Positions 8,737-20,000 of a DNA stretch of 64,000 nucleotides are shown piece by piece (within the stretch, counting starts at the first letter, position 1; the number at the start of each line of letters is the position of its first letter). The stretch is from Profundicola chukchiensis (lineage in GTDB: Bacteria > Bacteroidota > Bacteroidia > Flavobacteriales > Weeksellaceae). The translations under genes were made by a program, and so were the position numbers. The stretch covers positions 124,001 through 188,000 of the forward strand of contig NZ_JANAIE010000004.1 of assembly GCF_029664245.1 (NCBI RefSeq), written 5' to 3'. The notes beneath the pieces were generated by a model. It did no database searches, was not told the DNA's origin, and worked only from the letters and a program-made list of their open reading frames with translations.

Positions 8737-10312
8737 ATTCTTCTGGGTTTTAATGTTATTGCCTATGATGGCTTTAGCTCAGAATAAACCTAAGAAGATT
8801 AAACAAATCCATTCCAACAGAATTCAAAAGATTCCAGGTAAATACGACGGAAATCTGCTTTTATCAGGAAAAGTAATATTGGAACACGACGGCGCAATTC
8901 TTAGAGCCGATAGTGTTGTTTATTATGAATTAGAAAATTACTTCAAGGCATTTTCTAATGTGGAGTTGGATATGCAAGAAAATCATCTTGCCTCTGATGC
9001 TTTAGAATATAACGGAAATACCAAAATCGCCAAAGCTACGGGCGATGTTGTGTTAAGAGATTCAGAGCAAACTTTATACACAGACAAATTAGAGTATAAC
9101 AGAAATACGCAAAAGGCTTATTTTAATACCGGAGGAACAATCGTTTCTAATAATGAGACGATTACCAGCCAAGAAGGTGTGTATGACTTAGTTACAAAAA
9201 GTATTAAATTCGATAAGGATGTTCGAATTGTAAACAAGGATTATTACATAGAAAGTAAGAATATTCGCCATTATGCAGATGGAGATTATATGGAGTTTTT
9301 TGATGATACTTATATTCAAAACCGTAAGAATCCCAATCAATTCATTAGAACGACTAAAGGAAAGTATTTCTTAAATAAAAAAGAGGCTTTTTTAGAAAAT
9401 AGATCTTCTGTTCACATGGATGGAACCGTTTTAACCGCAGATGATATTTATTTTAATCAAACATCTGGATATGGAAAGGGAACAGGTGATGTTTTGATTG
9501 ATAATCCTAAGGAAAAACAATTTATTCGTGGTGGTTTTGGGGAGTATTTCCAGCAACAAGATTCGGGTTATGTTACACAGAAGGCTTATGCGGTGAGAGC
9601 TTTTGAAAAAGATTCTCTTTACTTACATGCAGATACTTTGATGTCTACCAAACGAAATGAAAAGAATCTAATCAGAGCTTATCACAAAGCTAAATTCTTT
9701 AAAAGTAATCTTCAGGGAAAAGCAGATTCAATTTCTTTTGCAGAAGATAAAGGTGTGATGAGATTCTTTCGAAAACCAGTTGTTTGGAGTGGTTATCGAC
9801 AAATTACAGGTGATACGATTTCTGTTTACATTAATACTGTTGCAGAGCGCCTTGATTCGATGAAAGTAAGACAAAATGCGTTTGCTATTTCCAAAACAGA
9901 TTCTATAACTGAAACTCAGTTTCATCAAATGAAAAGCCGCGAAATGCTAGGACTTTTTGTTGATGAGCAATTAGATTGGGTTCAAGGCGAAGGAAATGCT
10001 CAAACCTTGCTCTATATGGAGGAGGAGAAAAAAGATAGCACAAATTCTAATCTGCCACCGGTGAAAGAATTAATTGGTATTAATCGTTCAGATTGTGGAA
10101 TTGTAGAAGCTGATTTCGAGGAAAGAGAAATTAATGTTTTAGCTTGTAGGATTAATGCTGAATCTAAGGTTTATCCACCAAGCAAACTGCCCGAAGATCA
10201 AAGAAAATTACCAGATTTTGTTTGGCGAGTAGATGAGCGTCCACAAGTGTGGAGAGATATTTTTGTAGTAGATGAAAAAGGGCTAAGCGAGGAATTAAAT
10301 ACTGAAAAATAG
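8729..10312 (+). CDS. OstA/LptA-like periplasmic protein
   Basis: About 527 residues from the chosen start. [18 protein letters not shown] is a signal peptide and begins at ATG 8729; the upstream in-frame ATG at 8708 would add seven residues before it. The mature protein is built of repeated short beta-strands of the OstA/LptA type ([58 protein letters not shown]), the fold that forms the lipopolysaccharide bridge across the periplasm. It is longer than enteric LptA, as usual for the Bacteroidota versions. It overlaps the Fur-family gene and is probably co-transcribed. A role in LPS transport is inferred from the fold. Confidence 0.8.
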   Translation: MFKFFWVLMLLPMMALAQNKPKKIKQIHSNRIQKIPGKYDGNLLLSGKVILEHDGAILRADSVVYYELENYFKAFSNVELDMQENHLASDALEYNGNTKIAKATGDVVLRDSEQTLYTDKLEYNRNTQKAYFNTGGTIVSNNETITSQEGVYDLVTKSIKFDKDVRIVNKDYYIESKNIRHYADGDYMEFFDDTYIQNRKNPNQFIRTTKGKYFLNKKEAFLENRSSVHMDGTVLTADDIYFNQTSGYGKGTGDVLIDNPKEKQFIRGGFGEYFQQQDSGYVTQKAYAVRAFEKDSLYLHADTLMSTKRNEKNLIRAYHKAKFFKSNLQGKADSISFAEDKGVMRFFRKPVVWSGYRQITGDTISVYINTVAERLDSMKVRQNAFAISKTDSITETQFHQMKSREMLGLFVDEQLDWVQGEGNAQTLLYMEEEKKDSTNSNLPPVKELIGINRSDCGIVEADFEEREINVLACRINAESKVYPPSKLPEDQRKLPDFVWRVDERPQVWRDIFVVDEKGLSEELNTEK

Positions 10313-10374
10313 ACCTTTTGATATTTAATTTTAATGCTAGTTTTCTTTAAAACTTAAAATTACTTTTTCAAAGT

Positions 10375-11526
10375 CTAATCCACCACAACCCTGGGAATGT
10401 CATTGGGCAGACGTGTGAGAAGCTCATAGTTCACTTGGTTACTAATATCGCTAAATGATGACACGGTGATGTCTTTGTCACCATCGCGGCCGATGATGGT
10501 AACTGAATCTCCTACTTGAACGTCATCAATATCAGTAATGTCAACAGAGATAATATTCATGTTTACGATACCTACCACTTGAGCATATTCACCATGTATC
10601 AAAACCTTTCCTTGATTGGTAAGAGCTCGTGCAAACCCATAACCATAACCTATTGGTATCGTGGCAATTTTCATGTCTTTGCTTGCAAAATAGGCGGTTC
10701 CATAACCAATAAATTCTCCGGTTGCAACCTCTTTAACACTCATTACTTGGCTTTTCCAAGTTAAGCCACGACGCAATGGATCATCTACTTCTTTATGTTG
10801 AGTAAGGTAGTTGATCATCACCTCGTTGGTAGGGAAAAATCCATATTGCATTATACCAACTCGAACCATATCAAACTGTGTTTCAGGGAATCTAATCGTT
10901 CCTGCAGAACACGAGACATGTCTATATTTTGGTTCGATGTCCATAGCTTTAAGCTGCTTAAGCGTCTTTTTGTAATTAATTAGCTGATTCTTAATGCGAT
11001 AATAGTTAGCAATGCTTTCCGCGCCCGCCAAGTGAGTACAAAGTCCATAAAGCTCTAAATAGTCCGCATTTTTCTTAAGTAACTCAACCGCTTGATTCAA
11101 ATCATCATTAGATAAACCTGTACGGTTCATTCCGGTTTCAATCTCGAAATGAACTTTAGCTTTTTTATTTAGTTCTTTACAAAGTTCAATCGCTTGCTCT
11201 AAACGATGAATATCAAAAATATAAAACTCAATATCTTTCTCAATTACCCATTCTAGCTGAGCTGGAGTCAACATGCCCATGACCATAATTTCGGTATCTG
11301 GACCACAAACCTGCTTTACTCTAAATGCCTCATCACCATTAAAAACAGAAAAATGATTCACTCCAATTTCCTCCAACACAGGAACAATGACTTCAATACC
11401 ATGTCCATAAGCATTTCCTTTTATGACAGAGGAAAACTTAACATTGGGTAGGAGTATAGATTGTATGAAATCATAGTTTTGTTTAAAAGCAGACTTGCTA
11501 ATTTGAATATAGGTAGATGGATGCAT
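10375..11526 (-). CDS. alr: Alanine racemase
   Basis: A 383-residue PLP enzyme converting L-alanine to D-alanine for peptidoglycan. The PLP lysine lies in SSVIKGNAYGHG near residue 38. The C-terminal beta domain carries GEFIGYGTAYFA with the second catalytic Tyr, and the substrate-proximal FDMVRVGIMQYG is present. Length is typical of the stand-alone racemase rather than the MurF-Alr fusion found in some Bacteroidota. The start is 20 bases downstream of the M20 amidohydrolase stop on the same strand, so the two are likely co-transcribed. It converges on the OstA-like gene with a 62-bp gap in which I see no clear terminator. Confidence 0.95.
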   Translation of the reverse strand: MHPSTYIQISKSAFKQNYDFIQSILLPNVKFSSVIKGNAYGHGIEVIVPVLEEIGVNHFSVFNGDEAFRVKQVCGPDTEIMVMGMLTPAQLEWVIEKDIEFYIFDIHRLEQAIELCKELNKKAKVHFEIETGMNRTGLSNDDLNQAVELLKKNADYLELYGLCTHLAGAESIANYYRIKNQLINYKKTLKQLKAMDIEPKYRHVSCSAGTIRFPETQFDMVRVGIMQYGFFPTNEVMINYLTQHKEVDDPLRRGLTWKSQVMSVKEVATGEFIGYGTAYFASKDMKIATIPIGYGYGFARALTNQGKVLIHGEYAQVVGIVNMNIISVDITDIDDVQVGDSVTIIGRDGDKDITVSSFSDISNQVNYELLTRLPNDIPRVVVD

Positions 11527-11546
11527 AAATTGAGTTTTAATCTAGT

Positions 11547-12671
11547 TTAACCTAAAATTTCTTTTTGAATCGCAAAGAAAATATCCGAAGCATGATCGAT
11601 TAATTCATCTGGGAAATCATAGTCTGGATTGTGAAGCGCAGGACAATTTTCCCCAGAACCAATTCCAAACATAGCACCCTTAAAGTTTTGAGTAAATAAT
11701 CCAAAGTCTTCTCCCCATTTAAATGGATAAGCTCGTTTTTGATTACTAAAATTATGTTTCTTGATGACTTGATCTAAAATATCCACCGCTTCATCGTGGT
11801 TTTCATTCGCTTGAAAGTCTTGTGTAAAATCGAAACTAACTTGTAGCGACTCTTTTTGGGCTTCTTTCTTAGAAATCTCTTTGATATTTTCTACTAATTC
11901 ATTCAGTGCTTTCTGTGTCCAACATCTCAAAGTGAAATGAAGTTCACCATAGCCTGCCGAAATCCCATAATCTTTGGCTCCTAAAGTTTGGTAAATTGGA
12001 GTTACCACAGAAAAATCCTTATCGTTTATGTCATTTTTAGCAATAGCTAAACTTCGTTGCATAATCTTAGACATAGCCAAGGCGGGATTGTCGCCATGTT
12101 CGGGTTCGGCAGCGTGTGATGTTCTTCCGTTTAATTTTATGATAATACTGGTGACTGCTGGAGTAAATGAATCATATTTATATACGATTTCATTCAATGG
12201 GTAGCCTGGTAAGTTGTGATATGCAAAAATAAAGTCAGGATGATAATCTTTAAATTTCTCATCATGGAATATGGCATAAGCGCCTTCGCCATTCTCTTCT
12301 GCTGATTGAAAAAGCAAGATCACTCTTCCAACATTAGGTGGCTGTTGATCTAATTTCTCAGCTAAGGCCAATAAACAGGTAAGATGTCCATCGTGGCCAC
12401 ATTTGTGTGAAACTCCCTCAGTCAAGGATTTATAATCAAAATCATTAACTTCTTGAATAGGAAGTGCATCTAATTCTGCTCTAAAACTAATGGTTTTTCC
12501 TTCTTTTCCACTATCGAAAATGGCTAAAATACCGGTGTTTCCAATATTGGGAACAATTTCACAATTATAATTCTTAAGAATCTCAACTACTTTTTTGGCG
12601 GTTTTATATTCTTTACCAGAAAGTTCTGCGATTTGATGAAACTCTTTGCGTATTTCCGAAAACTTTTTCAT
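11547..12671 (-). CDS. M20-family amidohydrolase
   Basis: A 374-residue metallo-amidohydrolase of the N-acyl-L-amino-acid amidohydrolase/hippurate hydrolase group. Metal-binding segments are SHKCGHDGHLTCLLALA, AEENGEGAYAIF and FIFAYHNLPGYP. The dimerisation insert holds GRTSHAAEPEHGDNPALA, and the closing ligand is in ALHNPDYDFPDE. No signal peptide is present, so it is cytoplasmic. Family members cleave N-acyl groups from amino acids or peptides; the substrate is unknown. A -7 element lies at 12728-12735. Confidence 0.88.
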   Translation of the reverse strand: MKKFSEIRKEFHQIAELSGKEYKTAKKVVEILKNYNCEIVPNIGNTGILAIFDSGKEGKTISFRAELDALPIQEVNDFDYKSLTEGVSHKCGHDGHLTCLLALAEKLDQQPPNVGRVILLFQSAEENGEGAYAIFHDEKFKDYHPDFIFAYHNLPGYPLNEIVYKYDSFTPAVTSIIIKLNGRTSHAAEPEHGDNPALAMSKIMQRSLAIAKNDINDKDFSVVTPIYQTLGAKDYGISAGYGELHFTLRCWTQKALNELVENIKEISKKEAQKESLQVSFDFTQDFQANENHDEAVDILDQVIKKHNFSNQKRAYPFKWGEDFGLFTQNFKGAMFGIGSGENCPALHNPDYDFPDELIDHASDIFFAIQKEILG

Positions 12672-12727
12672 TTGAGCAATATAATCAAAAGCTCGCTTTT
12701 ATGCCAAGATTAAAGCCGATAATAGCG

Positions 12728-12735
12728 CAAAACTA
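12728..12735 (-). promoter_or_regulatory. -7 element for the amidohydrolase-alr pair
   Basis: The minus strand reads TAGTTTTG (TAnnTTTG), about 57 bases before the amidohydrolase start. It overlaps the stop codon of the preceding gene. Confidence 0.45.
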
Positions 12736-13404
12736 TCTAGCAGGACCTTTATAGAGTTTAGCTTTTAAATATTTATTCCCATAAATTTCTGTAATCATAA
12801 TCCAAGCATCTTTGGTTTCATCTATTATTTGATAATAAAACATGTCGCCAGGTGATATCAATTGATTTCTTTCTGGGTTATCACTCCGTAAAAAGGTTAA
12901 ACGAAACGTACAATCATCGCCCCAATTTACATGATTCACTGTAGTGGTTTGGTCGGTAAAGAAATCCTGCCAAACTTTTTCTGTGAAAACAACATTCACG
13001 AACTTATCGCCACTTGCCGTATAGTGAAACTCTTCTTCTTTTTTAAATCGACTGCAAGCTTCTGCTGTTAGATTATAGGCTGGACGAACCTCGTAAATGT
13101 TCTCATCCTCTGATTCCAACGAATGTACACTTTCTAGTTTGTTTTTGTAAAAGTCACAAGAGTTATGTAATTCCTCAAAAATTCTATTAATAATTTCGTT
13201 GGGATCTGATTCTGGGTGGTATATAATGAATTCTAAAATTAATTCATCAAAAATAAGATCAAGACTATAATTTAAATCATGCTCTTTAAGGCTCTCCATT
13301 CTTTCGCATACTTTATTCGTTAGAAGCCTATATTCTTTTTTGGTCTGAGCTGAAACCTGAAAGCATAGGAGGCATGTAAATATTAAAAAGTAAAGTTTTT
13401 TCAT
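12733..13404 (-). CDS. Secreted protein of unknown function
   Basis: About 223 residues. I place the start at the ATG of MKKLYFLIFTCLLCFQVSAQ, a clear signal peptide. The longer frame adds 16 residues that would bury it. The mature part has no family I recognise. It contains four Cys residues (CERM, SCDFY, ACSRF, DDCTF) that could form disulfides, an acidic middle section, and a C-terminal half with alternating beta-like pattern (FYYQIIDETKDAWIMITEIY). Probably periplasmic or exported. It lies 61 bases upstream of the M20 gene on the same strand. Confidence 0.65.
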   Translation of the reverse strand: MKKLYFLIFTCLLCFQVSAQTKKEYRLLTNKVCERMESLKEHDLNYSLDLIFDELILEFIIYHPESDPNEIINRIFEELHNSCDFYKNKLESVHSLESEDENIYEVRPAYNLTAEACSRFKKEEEFHYTASGDKFVNVVFTEKVWQDFFTDQTTTVNHVNWGDDCTFRLTFLRSDNPERNQLISPGDMFYYQIIDETKDAWIMITEIYGNKYLKAKLYKGPAR

Positions 13405-13532
13405 TCCAGTCGTTTTTACGAATATAAATAATCCTAACCTTAAAATTTGCAATGATTTATGAATATTTTAGTGTCATAATTTAGAATTCAATATTATTCT
13501 TTGTATTTTTAGACCACTTAAATTACATTAAA

Positions 13533-14723
13533 ATGCTATATCATAAATTAGGTAAGATTCCACCTAAAAGACATACAGTTTTTAAATCAGAAGAGGGAAA
13601 GTTTTATTATGAGCAACTATTTGGAACTGAAGGGTTTCATGGTTTTTCGTCATTGCTTTATCACATCCACCGTCCGACACAAATTAAAACAGTGGGCGAG
13701 GGTAGAGATGTGTCACCAAAAGCTGCTGTGCAAAAAAATATCACACCACGTTTGGTGAAAGGTTTCCATGTTAAACCTCAAGATGATTTTTTAGAAGGTA
13801 GAACGACCTTATTTTTTAATAATGACTTGACAATTGGAGTATCTGCTCCTAAAAAATCTATGACCGATTACTTCTATAAAAATGGTAATCAAGACGAAAT
13901 GCTTTTTATTCACGAAGGAAGTGGAGTTTTGAAAACCATGTTGGGTAGTATCGAGTTTGAATATGGTGACTATTTAATTATCCCAAGAGGAACGATTTAC
14001 CAGCTTCATTTTAATGATGAGAATAATAGGTTGATGGTATTGGAGAGTAATTCACCAATTGAAACACCATCTAGATATCGCAATCAATTTGGTCAGTTAT
14101 TGGAGCATTCTCCTTTCTGCGAACGAGATATTAAACTACCAACTTATCAAGAGCCTATCGATGAAAAAGGAGATTTCTTGGTTAAAGTTAAAAAAGAAGG
14201 AATGTTGTATGATATTAATTACGCAACACATCCTTTTGATGTCGTAGGTTGGGATGGATATTTCTTCCCATATGGATTTAGTATTCACGATTTTGAGCCA
14301 ATTACAGGTAGAATTCACTTGCCACCTCCAATTCATCAAACCTTCGAAGGGCATAATTTTGTAGTCTGTTCGTTTGTGCCTAGACTATATGATTATCATC
14401 CAGATTCGGTTCCTGCACCATATAATCATAGTAATATTGACTCAGAAGAGGTATTATATTATGTAGATGGTGATTTTATGAGTAGAAATCATATTGAAAA
14501 AGGTTTCTTTACATTACACCCAGGTGGAATCCCACATGGACCACATCCAGGAGCTATGGAGCGCAGTATTGGAAAGAAAGAAACAGGCGAGTTAGCCGTG
14601 ATGGTAGATCCATTTAGACCATTGCAATTAACTCAAGAAGCATTGGATTTAGAGGATGAAACCTATGTTACTTCTTGGTTAGAAGAGGAGGACATGAAAG
14701 GAATTCCTCCGCAAATAGAATAA
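13533..14723 (+). CDS. hmgA: Homogentisate 1,2-dioxygenase
   Basis: A 396-residue iron-dependent ring-cleavage enzyme turning homogentisate into maleylacetoacetate in tyrosine/phenylalanine breakdown. The central cupin strand is EMLFIHEGSGVLKTMLGSIE. The C-terminal iron-site region reads FTLHPGGIPHGPHPGAMERS, with conserved His and Glu. It is shorter than the roughly 430-450 residues of the animal enzyme, mostly at the N-terminus. The hpd gene, which makes homogentisate, lies 817 bases downstream on the same strand with one gene between them, consistent with a tyrosine-catabolic operon. Confidence 0.92.
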   Translation: MLYHKLGKIPPKRHTVFKSEEGKFYYEQLFGTEGFHGFSSLLYHIHRPTQIKTVGEGRDVSPKAAVQKNITPRLVKGFHVKPQDDFLEGRTTLFFNNDLTIGVSAPKKSMTDYFYKNGNQDEMLFIHEGSGVLKTMLGSIEFEYGDYLIIPRGTIYQLHFNDENNRLMVLESNSPIETPSRYRNQFGQLLEHSPFCERDIKLPTYQEPIDEKGDFLVKVKKEGMLYDINYATHPFDVVGWDGYFFPYGFSIHDFEPITGRIHLPPPIHQTFEGHNFVVCSFVPRLYDYHPDSVPAPYNHSNIDSEEVLYYVDGDFMSRNHIEKGFFTLHPGGIPHGPHPGAMERSIGKKETGELAVMVDPFRPLQLTQEALDLEDETYVTSWLEEEDMKGIPPQIE

Positions 14724-14800
14724 TATAGAGCATGAGATTAACTAGAGTTTAAATATTCTTTAATCAAATGAAAATTTAATACTAGTTAAAAATAATAATT

Positions 14801-15535
14801 ATGAAACTTTCGAATATAGTTCTTGGTCTTATTCTCGCACTCGCAGTTGTTGTGGGGGCTGCAATTATTGGCAATGCATATAAGTATAAATATAGGGTCA
14901 ATGAAACTATAGAAGTTACGGGCTTAGGTAAAAAAGATTTTCAAGCTGATTTAATTATTTGGAATGCTGATTTTCAAACTAATAATTTTGATTTGAAAGC
15001 TGCATCTCAACAATTAAGTGACGACAAAAGGAAAGTAGAAGAATACTTGATAAGTCAAGGCGTTAAAAAGGAAGAAATTGTCTTTAGTGCGGTTAGTATT
15101 TCTAAGGATTTTGAATACAGATATGATAATAATGGTGGCTCCCAAAGAATTTTCAATGGGTATAGCTTGCTTCAGTCTGTAGAAGTAAAATCTAAAGATT
15201 TAGAGCGTATTGAGAATGTTTCTAGAGAGATTTCTAATTTAATCTCCCAAGGAATTGAATTAAACTCAAGTTTACCGAGTTATTACTTTTCGGGATTAGA
15301 AGATTTAAAATTAGAATTGATTTCTCAAGCCACAGAAAATGCTAGAAAACGCGCCGAGAATATTGCAAAGGAATCTAATGCAAGCCTTGGTGAATTAAAA
15401 CAAGCTCGACTTGGGATTTTTCAAATTACCGGTCAATATAGTAACGAAGAGTTTACCTATGGTGGTGTATTTAATACCACATCAAAAGATAAAACAGCAA
15501 ATATTACAGCAAAATTAGAGTTTAAAATAAAATAA
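14801..15535 (+). CDS. SIMPL-domain protein with N-terminal membrane anchor
   Basis: A 244-residue protein of the SIMPL (DUF541) family. Residues 5-27 are one hydrophobic segment (NIVLGLILALAVVVGAAIIG) that is either an uncleaved anchor or a signal. The rest fits SIMPL, from VNETIEVTGLGKKDFQADL to ENARKRAENIAKESNASLGE and a C-terminal KTANITAKLEFKIK. Bacterial SIMPL proteins are periplasmic or envelope proteins with poorly known roles, sometimes tied to oxidative stress. It sits 77 bases after hmgA and 5 bases before hpd, so it is almost certainly co-transcribed with hpd. Confidence 0.82.
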   Translation: MKLSNIVLGLILALAVVVGAAIIGNAYKYKYRVNETIEVTGLGKKDFQADLIIWNADFQTNNFDLKAASQQLSDDKRKVEEYLISQGVKKEEIVFSAVSISKDFEYRYDNNGGSQRIFNGYSLLQSVEVKSKDLERIENVSREISNLISQGIELNSSLPSYYFSGLEDLKLELISQATENARKRAENIAKESNASLGELKQARLGIFQITGQYSNEEFTYGGVFNTTSKDKTANITAKLEFKIK

Positions 15536-15540
15536 TAAAT

Positions 15541-16701
15541 ATGAGTAACGAATTAAAAAACACAGAATACGGATTAGAGAAGATCTTTGAAGGTGCACAA
15601 GATTTCTTGCCACTTTTGGGAACGGATCATGTCGAATTCTATGTAGGAAATGCAAAACAAGCAGCTCACTTCTATAAAACAGCTTTTGGTTTTCAATCAT
15701 TAGCTTATTCTGGTTTAGAGACTGGAGTTAGAGATAGAGCTTCTTATGTTTTACAGCAAGATAAAATTCGCTTAGTTCTTACAACACCATTAACGCCAGA
15801 CAATCCAATCAATGATCATATTGTTAAGCATGGTGACGCAGTTAAAATCATTGCACTTTGGGTAGATGATGCAAGAGCTGCTTATGAGGAAACAACCAAA
15901 CGTGGAGCTAAATCTTACATGGAACCTACCGTTTTGGAGGATGAGCATGGGGAAATAGTAAAAGCAGGAATTTATACCTACGGAGAAACTGTTCATTTAT
16001 TCGTTGAAAGAAAGAATTATAATGGTGTTTTCATGCCAGGATACGAAAAATGGGAATCTGAATATAATCCAGAGCCAGTAGGTCTAAAATTCATTGACCA
16101 TATGGTTGGAAACGTAGGTTGGAATGAAATGAATACTTGGGTTAAATGGTATGAGGATGTAATGGGCTTCCAAAATTTCCTTTCATTTGACGATAAGCAA
16201 ATTCACACAGAATATTCTGCGCTGATGTCTAAAGTTATGGCCAACGGAAACGGACGTGTTAAATTCCCTATTAACGAGCCAGCAGAAGGTAAAAAGAAAT
16301 CTCAAATTGAAGAGTATTTAGACTTCTACGGTGGACCAGGGGTTCAGCATATTGCTGTTGCAACCAACGATATCTTATCTACTGTATCAGAAATGCGTCG
16401 TCGTGGTGTAGAGTTCTTATCAACCCCTCCAGCCGCTTATTATGAGGCTATTCCGGCTAGATTGAAAGAATTCCAACATGAGATGAAAGAAGATTTAGAG
16501 CAACTTCAAAAGTTAGGTATTATGATTGATGCCGACGAGGAAGGTTACTTGTTACAAATCTTTACAAAACCAGTAGAGGATCGTCCTACATTATTCTTTG
16601 AGGTTATTCAAAGAATGGGAGCAAGAGGATTTGGTGCTGGTAACTTTAAAGCTTTATTCGAGTCAATCGAAAGAGAACAAGCTAAGAGAGGTACTTTATA
16701 A
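15541..16701 (+). CDS. hpd: 4-hydroxyphenylpyruvate dioxygenase
   Basis: A 386-residue iron-dependent oxygenase that converts 4-hydroxyphenylpyruvate to homogentisate. Two VOC domains are present. The first begins GTDHVEFYVGNAKQAAHFYK. The second carries the iron ligands in FIDHMVGNV and GVQHIAVATNDI, and the final Glu in PTLFFEVIQRMGARGFGAGN. Together with hmgA upstream it supplies the first two committed steps of tyrosine breakdown; the later steps (maleylacetoacetate isomerase, fumarylacetoacetase) are not in this window. A strong terminator follows. Confidence 0.96.
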   Translation: MSNELKNTEYGLEKIFEGAQDFLPLLGTDHVEFYVGNAKQAAHFYKTAFGFQSLAYSGLETGVRDRASYVLQQDKIRLVLTTPLTPDNPINDHIVKHGDAVKIIALWVDDARAAYEETTKRGAKSYMEPTVLEDEHGEIVKAGIYTYGETVHLFVERKNYNGVFMPGYEKWESEYNPEPVGLKFIDHMVGNVGWNEMNTWVKWYEDVMGFQNFLSFDDKQIHTEYSALMSKVMANGNGRVKFPINEPAEGKKKSQIEEYLDFYGGPGVQHIAVATNDILSTVSEMRRRGVEFLSTPPAAYYEAIPARLKEFQHEMKEDLEQLQKLGIMIDADEEGYLLQIFTKPVEDRPTLFFEVIQRMGARGFGAGNFKALFESIEREQAKRGTL

Positions 16702-16723
16702 TTTAACCTTTTAAATACATTTA

Positions 16724-16753
16724 AAAAAAGCCTGCATAATGCAGGCTTTTTTT
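16724..16753 (+). terminator. Terminator of the hmgA-SIMPL-hpd run
   Basis: AGCCTGC-ATAAT-GCAGGCT (16729-16747), flanked by an A-run and followed by seven T. It is a textbook rho-independent hairpin and may act in both directions. Confidence 0.92.
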
Positions 16754-17044
16754 ATGTCTCAATCCAAGAAGATTAGTTGATTTGAGTAAACTTTTTAAGA
16801 ATAAGTGAATATTCCTATGAATACTGTATAGAATTAAATGTTAAAATATTAAGATAATATTTGAGCGGTGTAGAATCTACACTTTTTACTGATAATGTAA
16901 CATTTGAGTGAAATAACTTAGAATCCGTATTGTCAAAACTTAATTTTATTGAAATTTTCTTTGTAAAATGGTTTTTATATTAAATAAATAAAATTTACAT
17001 TTGGGCTGATTTAATTTTAAATGTTCAACAGTTTAAATTTTTTT
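16754..17044. other. Gene-free spacer before the subtilase
   Basis: About 290 bp of AT-rich sequence. The only structure I see is GTGTAGAATCTACAC at 16868-16882, a 15-bp inverted repeat followed by TTTTT, which could be an operator or a weak terminator-like hairpin. No exact TAnnTTTG stands near the subtilase start. Confidence 0.45.
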
Positions 17045-20000
17045 ATGAAGAAACTTTACCAAAGATTAGCCACTGCTCTTATCTTCTTTTCGATAGGGAG
17101 TATTGGCTTAAATGCACAAACTGCTCAACAGAGAGTTGAGATTAAAAAACTAACCAATGTTAGTGAGCTCAAGAGCTTAGGCCTTGAGCTTTCTGATTTT
17201 AATCTGAAAGAAAAACGTAAGGCAGAAAGGATTGCTCTGCAAAGAGGTTGGGAAGTTCAAGGTAGGACCTTAGATGGTGCTTATTTTGAACTAATGAAAG
17301 TAACTGCCGATGGAACGCCTATTTATTATCAGACGTATAATAAAAATGCAGCTATTTCTACAAGAGCAAATACACTAAATTCTGGAGGTCTATTAAACTT
17401 AGACTTAAATGGAGAAGGTATGTTGGTGCATGTATGGGATGGTGGTCATGCTTTGACTACACACCAAGAATATGATGGTCCAGGCGGACAAAATCGAGTG
17501 AGTATTGGAGATAGTGGATATAGTACCAACTATCACTCAGGTCACGTAATGGGCACAATCCTTAGTTCGGGATATCAAGCCAACGCCAAAGGTATGGCAT
17601 CAAAAGCTTATGGTGTTTCATACGATTGGACTAACGATTCCTCAGAAGCTAGTTCGGCAGCGGCTAATTCCATGATTTTATCTAACCACTCTTATGGTTA
17701 TAGAAGTGATATGGTTCCAGATCAATATTTTGGAGCTTATATCGATGAATCTAGAACTTGGGATCAGATTATGTACAACGCACCTTACTATTTAATGGTG
17801 GTTGCTGCAGGAAATGATGGAGGGAATGATAATTATAATGCACAACCTTTAGGAGGTAACTCTGCATTTGATAAGCTTACTGGGCATTCGGTTTCTAAGA
17901 ATAATTTAGTAGTAGCCAATGTTCAAGATGCTCAAATCGATTCACAAGGAAATTTAGTGTCGGTAACTCGTAACTATTCAAGTAGTGAAGGGCCAACAGA
18001 TGATTATAGAATCAAGCCAGATATTGCTGGAAACGGTACAAGTGTTTACTCATCTAGTGTTGAGTCAAGTAGTTCATACCAAACATTAACCGGGACTTCT
18101 ATGGCTTCTCCGAATGTTACGGGAACGCTATTGCTATTACAGCAACATCACACCAATTTATATGGAAATATAATGAAAGCGGCCACTTTAAAAGGGCTTG
18201 CTTTACATACAGCAGATGATATTAGTCCTGTAGGGCCAGATGCAGAAACTGGTTGGGGATTGATGAATGCAAAAGCAGCAGCCGAAGCGCTTTCACAAAA
18301 AGGTAGTAAATCATTGATTGAAGAATTGACTTTGTCTAACAATCAAACTTATACAACGACAGTAAATGTTGCGAATCCACAGGATTTAAAAGTTTCAATC
18401 AGTTGGACAGACCCTGCTGGAAATGCTGTAACAGCTACTAACTCTAGTACACCTGTGTTAGTTAATGATTTAAATTTAGTCGTTACTAAAAATTCAACTT
18501 CTTACTATCCTTGGAAATTAACAGGCGTTACAACCAACGGAAAAGGAGTGAACAATGTAGACCCATTCGAGCGAGTTGATATAAGTAATGCTTCTGATGA
18601 GTATACGATTAAAGTTACACATAGCGGAAGTTTAAGCGGTGGAGCTCAAAATTTCTCATTAATTGTTACTGGAATTTCAGGTCAAGCTTCAGAAGATACA
18701 GTAGCACCTACAGCACCATTAAACTTAGCAGCATCTAACGCAACAGCAACAAGCTTAAACCTAAACTGGAACGCTTCTACAGACAATGTTGGTGTAACAG
18801 GTTATGAAATCTATATGGATAATGTTTTATATGGAACTGTTTCTGGAACTAGTGAGGAGATTACAGGTTTAACACCGAATACAACGTATGCATTTAAAGT
18901 TAGAGCATATGATGCAGCAGGTAACAAATCAAACTTTAGTAACAGCGTTTCAGCGACAACTTTAGACGGACCAGCTGTAGCTTATTGTACATCTAGCAGT
19001 AACAATAGCAATGATGAATATATCAGCAAAGTAGTTTTCGGAAGTATTAATAACTCTTCTGCTAACACAAGGTATAGTGATTATACACATTTATCTACAG
19101 ATGTAACAAAAGGAGAAACTTATACATTAAACTTAACAAAAGCTTGGACAGGAACTGTTTATAATGAAGCTGTAAGAGCATGGATTGATTTTAATGGAGA
19201 TGGTGATTTTGATGATGCAGGTGAATTAATTTTAAATGAACCAGCAGATAAAGTAGCTAATAAGAGCGTAAATGTGGCTATTCCAGCAAATGCTGCAACA
19301 GGTGCGACTCGTATGAGAATTATTATAAGCTACAATAGCGGTGCAGCTGCTTGTGGAACTTATAATTATGGTGAAACAGAAGATTATACAGTTAATATTG
19401 TAGATTCAGTGAGTGATACACAAGCGCCAAGTACGCCTACTTCATTGGCAGTATCAGGTAAAACAACCTCAAGTATTTCTTTAAATTGGTCAGCTTCAAC
19501 GGATAATGTTGGTGTGGTTGGGTATAAAGTATATCAAAATGGAGTTTTTGCTAAATCAGTAACGGGAACTTCAACTACCATGACGAATTTAAGTGAGGGT
19601 ACATCTTACTCATTCAGGGTTTCAGCCATCGACGCTGCGGATAATGAATCAGTTAAGAGTAATAGTGTAAGTGCTACTACAGATGTAAACACGCCTGCGC
19701 CAGTTGATTATTGTTCATTACAAGGTAACAACTCAAGCTATGAGTGGATTGATTATGTAGCCTTAGGAAACATGAGCAATGTTACTGGAAATGATGGTGG
19801 ATATGCAGATTACACCAACAAAGTAGCGAATATTGGATATGGTGCAAATACAGTTTATTTGAGCGCAGGATTCTCAAGTTCAATATATACGGAGTATTGG
19901 TATGTATGGGTTGATTTAAACCAAGATGGTGTATTCTCTTCTTCTGAATTACTGATTAGCGGATCAGCAAGAAGCTCTCAAACATTGAACGGAACCTTGA

